Below are positions 47,937 to 57,573 of a stretch of DNA of 64,000 nt, in pieces. The position numbers and the translations under genes were made by a program. This DNA comes from Chalara sp. BL73 (Eukaryota; Ascomycota; Leotiomycetes; Helotiales). A model generated the notes under the pieces. That model ran no database searches. It was not told where the DNA came from and saw only the letters and a list, made by a program, of their open reading frames with translations. How positions within the stretch are numbered: position 1 is the first letter of the stretch; every line of letters starts with the position of its first letter. The stretch spans positions 301,662 to 365,661 of the forward strand of contig CAKJVC010000208.1 in the NCBI GenBank assembly GCA_918026815.1, written 5' to 3'.

Positions 47937-49750
47937 ATGGACTTCAACTCGCTTCATGGACCTGGCGAATCTAACTTCTCTTCCTCATCACCACGTGAGT
48001 GCAGCTCTTTCTATATCCGATAACAGAAAATTACAAGCCAAGGACTGACATGCTACAGACCGTCTCCCCACAGTCTCAGCAGCACAGGCACTCGAGAACT
48101 TGAAGAAATCTCCAACGAGATGTGTCTCCACAGGCTTGAGAGATCTAGATGCACTGCTTCAGAATCGCGACCCAAGAACGATCCTTGATGGAGAGTCGTT
48201 CTATGGCGGTGTGTCCAGAGGGAAGGTTACTGAGATCTATGGCCCCTCTGGAGTAGGGAAGACTGCTTTGGGGATGCAAATTGCCGCCTCTGCTTTGTAT
48301 GCCGGTGGTGAGGTAATGTGGATAGGTAGGTCTTATGCTGTTTCATCTTTCTGGAATATTTTGTTGTAGATATCAAGGTTGATATACAATTATTTATGGT
48401 TCTGGGTACTCTATAGTTACAAAATAATGAGAGTCGATCTCCTAGTTTGAGCAGTACAGTCTAACCAATTTTTGTTAGTGGACAAGACCCTTCATATGTT
48501 TCTCATGCCTACTCTAGACTATGTCTTTATACTTAAGCACTCTTAAAGCTTCGTATTTTTGTTCATGATTTATATCTGGTATTGCGGTTGTCTTTCTGAC
48601 ACTCCTAATGTAGGCTTATACTGACAAATCATTTGACAGATGCTGCCCATCCTCTCCCTGGCCCGCGTTTCTCCCAGATCCTAGCATCACACAAATCAAC
48701 AACTGAACCTAAGCCGCCATCAAGCCCGGCAAAAGCTCCACACCTCCCAGATATCCTCTCCAACCTGACCCACATCTCCATACCAACCCTCGCGCACCTC
48801 ATCGCCTTGCTCCAAACGACACCCACCCACCCACCACCAAAAACGTCCCTCTTGATTATCGATTCCTTCTCAACCCTAATAAACAACGCCTTTCCCAGAC
48901 ACTCTGATTCAAACTCCACCCCCAGAAAACCAGGGCAGCCAAATCCTTCAGCCAGGAAGTTCCCCATCTTACAATTCATAATCAACACCCTTCATTCCCT
49001 CGCGGCGACACATAATCTAGCCGTGGTAGTTACCTCGCAATGCGTAACCAAAATGCGACCCGGCCGTGGCGCTACCTTGGTGCCTACAATCAACACGCCA
49101 GCTTGGGAGCAGGGGTTAGGGACGAGGGTTGTTTTGTTCAGGGACTGGGGGTGGAATGATGATAATGGCGATCCAGTGACTGATGTGAGACTCGCTGAAG
49201 TATTGAAGGCGGAAGGAATTGCCTCGTCATCTCCCCGAATCGCAGGATTCAGCATAACTTCTGTGCGCCCCCTTACCACCACCTTTCCCTCAGAAACGTA
49301 CTAACCTAATAGAACGGAATAACACATCTCTCACTCCCAACGTTACCAAAACTGCAAGCAAACAACGCCTCGCCACTAAAGCAAGTAACAACAGTTTTCT
49401 CATCGCCTTCGCTCCCCGGGCCACCTAAGAGGAAACTCGGAGAGACGGACTTAGATGAGATACCCGATAGCGAAGCAGAAGGTGATGAGGACTACGGCTG
49501 GGATGATGAGGACGAGGAAGAGATGCCTGCTATGCCACCGCAGTGGCAAGGCAGTGAAGATATCCTCGTCCCTGTGCCTGGAGAACTCGAGGCAGACTTT
49601 GAACGGGAAGGAGAAGAGGAGGATGAGAATCTAAAGGGAGAGCAGGAGGAGGAAAATGATGAGGTAATAGTAGATCGGAAGGAGGATAAAAGTCATCTAC
49701 CGGCTGAAATTGTAGATAGTGAGGATGAGGCCGATGAGTTGGCTCTTTGA
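47937..49750 (+). CDS. Rad51-paralogue RecA-like ATPase (Rad55/Rhp55-like)
   Basis: Four exons (47937-47994, 48059-48325, 48640-49262, 49313-49750), 461 aa. Rad51 paralogues help load or stabilise Rad51 on single-stranded DNA in homologous recombination. The N-terminal segment RLPTVSAAQALENL is followed by VSTGLRDLDALL, Walker A GPSGVGKT at about 81-88, and Walker B (SLLIIDSFSTL) near 178-188. An acidic tail (about 350-461), rich in Glu and Asp, is unusual for a RecA core. The second intron is 314 nt, long for this region, and separates Walker A from the rest of the core. Two acceptors are possible for intron 1; the CAG at 48058 gives the more family-like sequence. Rad55/Rhp55 (Neurospora mus-48 type) is my best assignment; Rad57 or another paralogue is possible. 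Confidence 0.78.
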
Positions 49751-50471
49751 GCCTTCATCAATATACAACACCCTCAACAAAAGCTGGATCTCAAATCATG
49801 TTCTGCATGTCACTGCCTATCCATACTCCCCGCCAGTAAAGCCGTGTGCCATGTCCTTGTTAAGATTCCAAACCCCTTAATATCCTGGCTTCACGGCAAC
49901 CCATCCGATGAATAAGGGCATATTCTACGCGGCCCTGAGTACTCTGAACCAAGGTCCGAGAGACTAATTATTAGTTGGGCCATTAAGAACAAGGAGTCGA
50001 ACATAAGGGTGTCTTGACTGAATGGTGTACTGAAAGAGGAGCCTCTGTTGAGAGTTCTTTATTGCGACTATAGCCTGGTTTTATCGAAGTCTTAGTTGAA
50101 GCTTTGTAGTCTGAGATTGACGCAGGTTTCTTATTCGATACGCAGTAAAGCGGAAAGAATGCAGGAGCTTCCAATGCATATATAACAAGGGCATGCAAAT
50201 ACGACTCGTAACGAGCGATAATGAAGATCAATGCTATTGTGTCAGTGCACATTGTGTTCTTCCTGAAACGAATCATCCTCCCACCAAATAGTATTATCAA
50301 CAGCTGCGCACCGGACTTCTAATGCGTATCGTAGTATAAGAGCTCGGAGGAGAATATATGAAGACGGAGCACATGATGGGGTATCATTATCTATCTCTGA
50401 AACTAAAGGTCGGCAGTCGAAAAGAGATTCGAAAGGGATTTGCCTTACGACAGCCATAATTTCAGGGAACC
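49751..50471. other. Convergent intergenic region
   Basis: 721 nt between converging stops. A 77-codon minus frame (50475-50242) starts with ATG and overlaps the stop of the neighbouring transferase by 4 nt, but has no recognisable features. Confidence 0.4.
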
Positions 50472-51014
50472 TCATGATTTACTTTCCTTCGACTTAAAAA
50501 TCTCAACCGCCGTCTTGATAGCCTCCTCAGCGCTGCCACAGAGCTTCTCAATCCCACAAGAGATCATCAAGTTGTCCACCAATTTCTCCTCTTTATCCCC
50601 AAACTCCTCGACCGCCCACCCTTGATCATCCCTCAGCAGCCCCTCGGCATCTCTCGCACACCTGCTCACTGCCTTCACCTTCTCTACGAAAGACGTCCTA
50701 TCGCTCGTATACCCAACAACGATCTTTCCCAGCGCGGCGCCTGCACCCATCTCGTACGCGGTACCGACGTCCATGCTTGGTCCGCGGAACGGCGTCATGT
50801 TCGCAATAATGGCGTCCGCAGCGCGAATCAAGTTCATGTTCGCGTTCCGGATATATGCTGCTTCTGCCACGGACCCGCGCTCCTCGTCTCCCAGCTCATT
50901 ATCCATGGGGAAGAGCCCCTCCGCACCATGCTCATTGCATAATGCCTTGAGGGATGCGCCTTTGGCGATAGGCTCTGGGAGGAAGACCTCCGGGCCTGCA
51001 AGATAAATCTTCAT
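50472..51014 (-). CDS. Nucleoside 2-deoxyribosyltransferase
   Basis: A single exon, 180 aa, the normal length for this mostly bacterial family. The enzyme moves 2-deoxyribose between purine or pyrimidine bases in nucleotide salvage. The N-terminal KIYLAGPEVF is the substrate-binding strand; NMTPFRGPSMDVGTAYEMG carries the catalytic Asp and Glu six residues apart, as in the lactobacillar enzymes (D92/E98). The protein is soluble with no targeting signal. It lacks introns, unlike almost all its neighbours, which is compatible with acquisition from bacteria but does not prove it. An ACGCGT site lies at 51149-51154, about 135 nt upstream of the start. Confidence 0.9.
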   Translation of the reverse strand: MKIYLAGPEVFLPEPIAKGASLKALCNEHGAEGLFPMDNELGDEERGSVAEAAYIRNANMNLIRAADAIIANMTPFRGPSMDVGTAYEMGAGAALGKIVVGYTSDRTSFVEKVKAVSRCARDAEGLLRDDQGWAVEEFGDKEEKLVDNLMISCGIEKLCGSAEEAIKTAVEIFKSKESKS

Positions 51015-51523
51015 TCTGAGAGGATATAGAGAGGGAGAAAGAGGAGAGATTCGAGCAGCTGTGGTGGGATGAAGCGTCTGGTCTTAGAGTTTTGATTAGA
51101 GGGGCCGCCTAAGAAGAGCGGCGCGGAGCCGACCGGATTTCGAAGGGGACGCGTCCGCACGTGACCCATCCATGTATGACCTCCTTCCAGGTTGAGACAT
51201 GCTATCTCCATCTCTCCTTTTTAGCTATCATCGAACTCTGACCAATGGCCAAGATATTTCACTCGGGCTCAAGCGTGATGACTTGATATCTATATGTATC
51301 GCCTTTGCCACAACTTTGGACGCAGTTGGGTTGTTCTCCATTTAAGTCCAAAAAAATCGGTTTATAGCCAACACTAGCGTTGGAGGAATTTATAATCACT
51401 TGTGCTTTGAGTGGACTCCATCAGAAGATAAGTTTCTGCATAAGTAGTCATCAAGAATCGATTTCATCAACAATCGCTGAATTATATATGCAAACAAAAT
51501 TACAATCATCAGTTGCTGTGAAG
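51015..51523. promoter_or_regulatory. Promoter of the deoxyribosyltransferase gene
   Basis: 509 nt between two minus-strand genes. Contains one ACGCGT at 51149-51154 and a CACGTG-like core next to it (GCACGTGAC, about 51157-51165). Confidence 0.45.
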
Positions 51524-52179
51524 CTAAGATGTCTTTTCAGAAGCGGACAAAATATACAGCCATTTAATCCCTCCAGTCCATAACTTTACCCGATCATTCC
51601 ACCCAAGCCGTTTGAGATGGATAGAACAGTCATACATCCAATCATCGGCCGGAGCTGCCTTCCTTGTCGAAATTCGATATTTTCGATTAGAACCATAAAC
51701 GAAAATGCCAATCTCAATGAATACATGGACCTCACTCGCCATTCTAGACGGTAATCTCGAATAGATCACCGAACGCTCGTCTATATTCTTGTTATTACGC
51801 TGGAGCCTAAAGATCCAGAAGGTCATGTACTTTTCAGGGATTCAGTACTCCGTACCGCAAGAGGCGAGCTTTCGTTTCTTCTATCGTAGACTATGACCAG
51901 TGGATACTTATTCTGCTTACCCGAGCAACTGAGGTAAGTATCATCGGGATAGTCAAGCTCAGCGCGAATCCATGATTTGCGTCTTTCAGTAGACGAGCTC
52001 GAGGTCGACGATGGGAAAGATAGTATGCGTTGCTGAAGCTGCTTTAACTCTTCTTGTTGCTTTGCATTCTTGCAGAGAGTGTCGTGATGACTATCTCGAA
52101 GACTTTTTGCAACATCTAGAAGTTTCTGGTGATCAAGAAGACTTAAATCCTGGCTCAAAACGTCATTCATGCCAGACAT
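51524..52179 (-). CDS. Hypothetical protein with N-terminal coiled coil
   Basis: The proposed model has two exons (52179-51908, 51806-51524), 184 aa. The GTATCC donor and TTTAG acceptor were chosen because they alone join the two open frames without a stop; the 101-nt intron is plausible but unproven. The first 70 residues are helical and Gln/Lys/Leu-rich (LLDHQKLLDVAKSLRDSHH, KQQEELKQLQQRI), likely a coiled coil, followed by a Ser run. The second half is compact and aromatic-containing. I recognise no family. It sits back-to-back with the patatin gene, with 767 nt between the two starts. Confidence 0.4.
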
Positions 52180-52946
52180 ATTGGTCGATACGAGTAATCC
52201 GGTCGGTCTTTGTGGGAGACGTGGGACGTTGTGGACCAACTGATCAATTATAAGAGGAAGAAATCAAACAAAATCTCAAGAAATTCCATACCGGGGGGTA
52301 TGTTCATTTATTGCCTACCACAACCACATTTTATGGAGTAAAGCAGCGATATGCCTCCAGGGATCGCTACTTGGATCTCTGCAACGCTAGACATCTGCAC
52401 AACACATTGTTCAAGACCATTAATAAGGCATATCGCAAGGCTTTGTGTGTGAGGTTGCGTGTGTGCGGTGAGACAATCATATGCAAGCCCAATATTGGTT
52501 AGTGCGCCATGTCTCAGATAGCCATCTACCTCTCAGGGCAATGTTACACAAGCACCGCCGCCATTTGGCTTGAGCACTACATCATGGGACTACGCCTTCA
52601 AGCCGCTTTGATAGCTTGCTCTTTTAAGCTTTTTGGAGTCCTGGTTTCCAACTGATCGGCATACTGTGATATATGAGTTCTCATTCGGCGCCTCACAAAT
52701 AAGTACTACCACATTCTGCACAGTGTGGCTGAATACTTACGGGCGGTCTCCTCCGAATGACACTCTGCTTAGGAGCCGCACTGGGTGGTTGTGACTGCTT
52801 CTGGAAGTAAGTCACAGCCTCGTGGTTCTTTCTTCATAATGCCTTCTTGCCTGTTTCCAAAAGACCCAGGGCTTCTTGCAAGCATCTTCTATCGTTTGAC
52901 AAGTTGGCATAGATATTTAAGAACAGTTATTAGCGGCACGGGGACC
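52180..52946. other. Divergent region upstream of the patatin gene
   Basis: 767 nt. Short plus-strand frames (52311-52502, 52785-53081) precede or overlap the patatin start; the second includes the first patatin exon but opens at a non-ATG codon or an earlier ATG in another context. I see no separate gene. Confidence 0.4.
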
Positions 52947-54711
52947 ATGGACGCTGAACGATTAGAGGCAGTGAAGGCCAGTGAAACATCACCACATGTT
53001 GTTGGACCGCACAGCATCCAAGATGATCCCTGGGCCAAATCATCTATCCTCTCCCTTGGTATGCCTTCTGGTCAATTTTGAGTGTTTGCTGCTGACTCCC
53101 TGTAGATGGCGGTGGTATTCGAGGCTTTGCAAGCTTGTGTATGCTAAAGAGTCTTATGAGCGCGATCGAAAGAATCGAAAGGGAGGAACCAGATCCACAT
53201 GACTCTAGTTTTCACCCAGAAGTAACCCCAAATCCAGCACGGACGACGAATGGCTCTGCTGTTCGACTAGCAACTGAGGCGGAGCCATCAGGCAACCCAA
53301 TTCGAGCCCGGACAACATCCAGTTTCAGATTCATGCGAGTACCCAGTGACATGCAACCAAACAGCATCCCCCTTTCTGAGACGTGTTTGCATGTTGAGGA
53401 TGGATATCTTCCATGCCATTATTTTGATTATATAGGCGGAACAAGTGCCGGAGGGTATGTGCTTCATGTCTCTCCATTGGCAGATCGAGTAGCATCAGTC
53501 TAACAAGCTGGGCAGCTTAAATGCTATTATGTTAGGTCGTCTTCGTATGTCCATCGACGATTGTATTCAAAGATATCCTCCTATGGCCGCCAAAATTTTT
53601 TATGGGAAGAAGAGATCAATCATAAAGCGGTTGATACACGGCACGAGCACTAAATATTCGAGTGATCAGATTGAAACGGAGATAAAAAAACTGGTGGCCA
53701 GTAAAGTAGGGAATCCCCATCGACCGCTCCAGGAGACATTTGATTATGAACATTTTCATATGCCATATGATCTGTGCAAGACGTGAGTCAGCCCGACGCT
53801 TATCTTTGGATTTCCTAACATTGATCAGCATAGTTGTTGCAAATGAGTTCGATGGCTATGCGGACCAGCCGTACCTTTTTAGAACTTATCCACAGAGTAA
53901 TGATTCAGCCCGTAATCGTGGTCCGGCACATACTCAAGAGATCTGGAAAATTGCTCGCGCCACGTCCGCCGCCCCAACATATTTTGATCCAATAGCTATA
54001 GACGGAAAAGAATATTCGGATGGTGGAGTTGGAAGTAACAATCCAACTCAACTGATACTCGATGAAGTCAACTTCAACAGTGTCACGCCCGGGTTAGGCA
54101 CAGGCAACCTCGCAGTGCTAGTCAGCATTGGAACGGGACAGAAACCTAGGCGGAGGTTAAGAGTGAAACGCAAGTTCCCTCTCATCTCTAACCTCAAACT
54201 CGTTAAGGAGTTGTCAAAAATTACAAGAAGTCTACGAGACAAGGCAACAGACGTCGAGAATATACATACTAGCATATCTAGACAAGTAGAGGGAAAGTTT
54301 GGGCATTATTATCGATGGACTGGCGGAGAAGGAGTCGGTGGGCTCGGAATTGACGAGTGGGATCCAGCTCCAAAAGGAGACAAGCCGACTACCGCCCAGT
54401 TCATTCAGGACGAAGTAGCCAAACATATGGCGCAGGATCGTGTCAAGCGAGAGGTCGACCAATGTGCCCGTGAATTGGTAAGCCTTCGGCGAAGAAGAAT
54501 AACTTACAAGGCCGAAGATGGTCGCTGGAGACGGCACACCTACTGCACACTTGTAGTTTGTCCATCCTGCAATGGATACTACGAAACACGACAGACTGTC
54601 AAGGACCATATCGAGAACGATCATCCGGAGACACCTCGCGATATCCCGATAAATAGCCTTGTACAGATGCTTTATGAGGTTCATCCTAGGTGCGGAGGAG
54701 GACCACTATGA
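52947..54711 (+). CDS. Patatin-like phospholipase with C-terminal Cys/His finger
   Basis: Four exons (52947-53058, 53106-53454, 53516-53782, 53829-54711), 536 aa. Patatin lipases hydrolyse membrane lipids with a Ser-Asp dyad. The oxyanion motif DGGGIRGF begins at residue 38 and is completed by the first splice. The nucleophile elbow GGTSAGG places Ser at about 151, and the catalytic Asp is in YSDGGVGSNNP at about 307. A Cys/His pair unit (CPSCNGYYETRQTVKDHIEN) near residue 500 looks like a single C2H2 zinc finger. The protein has no transmembrane segment or signal peptide. Fungal patatins of this type also occur as effector domains of NLR-like proteins; here the domain stands alone. Both catalytic residues are present, so the enzyme should be active. 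Confidence 0.92.
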
Positions 54712-56208
54712 TTCGTCATGTTCCAGACGCCATCTGGATCGTCTGCATATATTAGGTTGGCTTTCTGACAACATTACGGCATCCAGATAGGATGATATAC
54801 CAAATCTTAATGTTCAAAAATTGTGCAACGTATATAGAATACTTGTGGGCATATCCACTCGACAGCCTGATGATGGGTTGATACCGCTTGATGCGCGCTA
54901 GGTTACATAAGGGCGTGAATTAACTGCCATATAGTGTGATTTATGCTATGATTTACGGCAAATCATGTAATTGTACAATATAGCCCTTGCATTAAAGGGC
55001 GTTGGAGGCGTGAATGGTTATATTTCCAGCACTTGCAGATAAATAGATAATCCTGATGTAGGATTGGAGCGAGCATTGTATGGTATAGAATGGGATGCAC
55101 TCAATGGCATATGTACATAGACACTTTAGAAATATGTTTAAATAGAAGATGTAACGTACAATTCAGAGAAAGAGGCTTTAACTAACTGTTATCCTTGAAA
55201 ATGTACACCACACAAACTGCGAGAAGCCATTCTCGACTATATATTACGATCCAGCAATCTTTTAACAGATGCGAACACTCGCTGCGACTTATTTAGAGGT
55301 TGCGAACGCAGTATATATAAAAACTGTGATTTGTGTGCAGGTGCAGATGACTCCTTCATGAAGACGCCATGAACTAAATTCGTATCAACAATCTTATTAG
55401 CATCCCCTCCTAGCAAATGATGGGCAGGACGCCATAGCTCACCGCCTTGGACAGCTAAAATTTGATTTCTTATTCATGCAACTCCATGTTTGCACTGGCA
55501 GATTCTTATGACCTGGATGTACACAAATGATCAAGGTAGAAACAATTGCTCCTTTCTGAAAGCACACGAGATTCGGAGACAATAAGTTCTTGACACGTCA
55601 ATGCCCCATAGAATGCTCCTTCGAATCTTTCTGAAGAGACGCCCCCAAAACCCAGAACGTTATGCAAACGGGCAAATCTCCAATTTTCTGCAGCATTAGT
55701 CGCCGAATGCCAGTGGCCCTCTTTAAGCCCAAACTGTTTAACATGCGTATCCGTCCTAGGAAGCCCGTCCAGCCTAACAGCAATCAGCCGTGGACTTATT
55801 CTACGGTTGGTTGAAGATAAAATCAGCTGGCGAGTTGAGCTTCCCCAGCTTCGCATCATGAAGCTTGTGGTGTCACTTCTTTCATTCTTATTAGTCGTGT
55901 GGCTTAGGGCTAGAGTTTTGTTGTTCTATCCATGCTTAGCTCCGCTGTTCTGAATCTCTTATGGCTTAATGATCAGGCCCACATAAATACCCCTTACCCC
56001 ACGCTCGCTTACAACCTGAGATCCGGAGCCGAGGTCTACCTCTCACTTCACTTCATCTCATCCTTCATAAGAATCATTCATCCTTAACGTCTAAACATTT
56101 TTATTGCATGGGTCAAGATCCTGTGTTTAGTGACTGAATTTTAAGCCAAACACCTTTCCGGCACTTGTTCACAACCCTCTTCGCAAATTTCTTCGTGTCA
56201 TACACACG
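54712..56208. other. Intergenic region between patatin and hydratase genes
   Basis: 1.5 kb, AT-rich in its first half. A 117-codon minus-strand frame with ATG at 55859 (55859-55506) is the best ORF; it has Arg/Ser-rich, unremarkable composition and no recognised domain, so I leave it as unproven. The right end holds the hydratase promoter and a pyrimidine-rich leader. Confidence 0.35.
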
Positions 56209-57255
56209 ATGTCCTTTCAAAGTCCCCCGCCTCCTTTACAAGATGCCAAGATCTCCTTCCCAACTCCACAGATTCTATTGATTACGTTAAACCGGCCAAA
56301 GGATTTGAACTGTATTAGCGTACCAGGGCATTACGAGCTACACGCGCTGTATAAATGGTTTGACGCGGAGCCCTCCCTCCGCGTCGCAATTCTCACCGGC
56401 ACCGGACGGGCATTCTGTGCCGGTGCCGACCTTAAAGAATGGAATAAGGATAACAAGCCTTCTTCAACATCACCAAAACCGCCGGGGAAGCAGGAAGACA
56501 CACGCAACCCGGACCGCACCATCCCCTCTCGGGTTTTGGGGACTTTCGCGACGTGCAGGCAAAAGCCCGTGATCTGCGCCGTCAATGGGTTGTGTTTTGG
56601 GGGCGGGACGGAGATGATCGTTAACGCGGACATTGTAGTTGCGGAAGAGCATGCGCTATTTGGGCTGCCGGAGGTGAAGATCGGGGTGGTAGCCCTTGCT
56701 GGCGCGCTCACGAGGCTGGTGAGGACTGTGGGGCGGCAGCGTGCGATGGAGATGGCGTTGACTGGAAGGAACCTCGGCGCGCAAGAGGCGAAGGAGTGGG
56801 GTTTGGTGAACAAGGTTGTACCGAAAGGCAAGGCTGTGGAGGAGGCAATTAAGTTTGCAGAATTGATTGGCGCGGCAAGTCCGGATGCGGTGATTGTTTC
56901 GAGAGAGGGTATCAAATGTGAGTTTTACTCCTTCTCCCCTTTCTTAAGTGCTCGGTCCCTCAGATTTTCTTATGATCAAGAGGCGCTTTAGCGAGTATCC
57001 TCGAAGCCAGCTGTACTTGGAGAATCTTCAATAATAGACCGGCGATTGGCTCTTGAGTAGATGAGAATGATATGAAGTTTGAGCATTGTTGCTGACATGA
57101 TGGCAGTTGGATGGGAAGGTGTAGGAGCTGAAGAGGGAACTCGGTTGCTTATGGAGAATTGGTATAGTAGAATTGATAAAGGGGAGAATATGAGGGAGGG
57201 TGTGGCTAGTTTTGTGGAGAAGAGAAAGCCAAACTATGTTCCAAGTAAGCTGTGA
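56209..57255 (+). CDS. Peroxisomal enoyl-CoA hydratase (crotonase family)
   Basis: Two exons (56209-56917, 57107-57255), 285 aa. It catalyses hydration of trans-2-enoyl-CoA in beta-oxidation. The crotonase fold is marked by FCAGADLKEW (about 69-78) and NGLCFGGGTEMIV; both catalytic glutamates are present (Glu135 in GGGTE and Glu155 in FGLPEVKIG, matching Glu144/Glu164 of the rat enzyme). The protein ends PNYVPSKL, a classical PTS1, so it should be imported into peroxisomes. That signal lies wholly in exon 2, beyond a 189-nt intron; reading through the first exon gives a false 260-aa product without it. A Lys/Pro/Ser insert at 80-105 is probably a surface loop. Confidence 0.92.
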
Positions 57256-57573
57256 AGTTAATATTTCGATACAGAAAAACACGTCATGGGAGTTCCGAAG
57301 AATATATCTAGGACAACATTTAGGAAGCTCCAAATCAGGGAAGCATTAACTATAAGGTTAGATACTATAAAAGGTGGTGTGAGAATCAACACATTAACGA
57401 TGATAAACTATATGAACTCGCAAAACTAAATAGAAAATCAATCGTGGCCTATTCGTGCTGCATGTGAGATACCTGGCACTGCCATGCGTCTTTCGTAGGC
57501 GGCACAAACGTATTGGTGGAACGTATCATGACCAGATTCATCACAAGTTTCACCCAGTTCCCCAGCTTAGGAC
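57256..57573. other. Convergent intergenic region
   Basis: 318 nt between the converging hydratase and HET-gene stops; nothing distinctive. Confidence 0.5.

Noticed and set aside
56331..56915. 194-codon minus-strand ORF
   Set aside because: It is an exact shadow of the enoyl-CoA hydratase exon, a GC-rich third-position effect.
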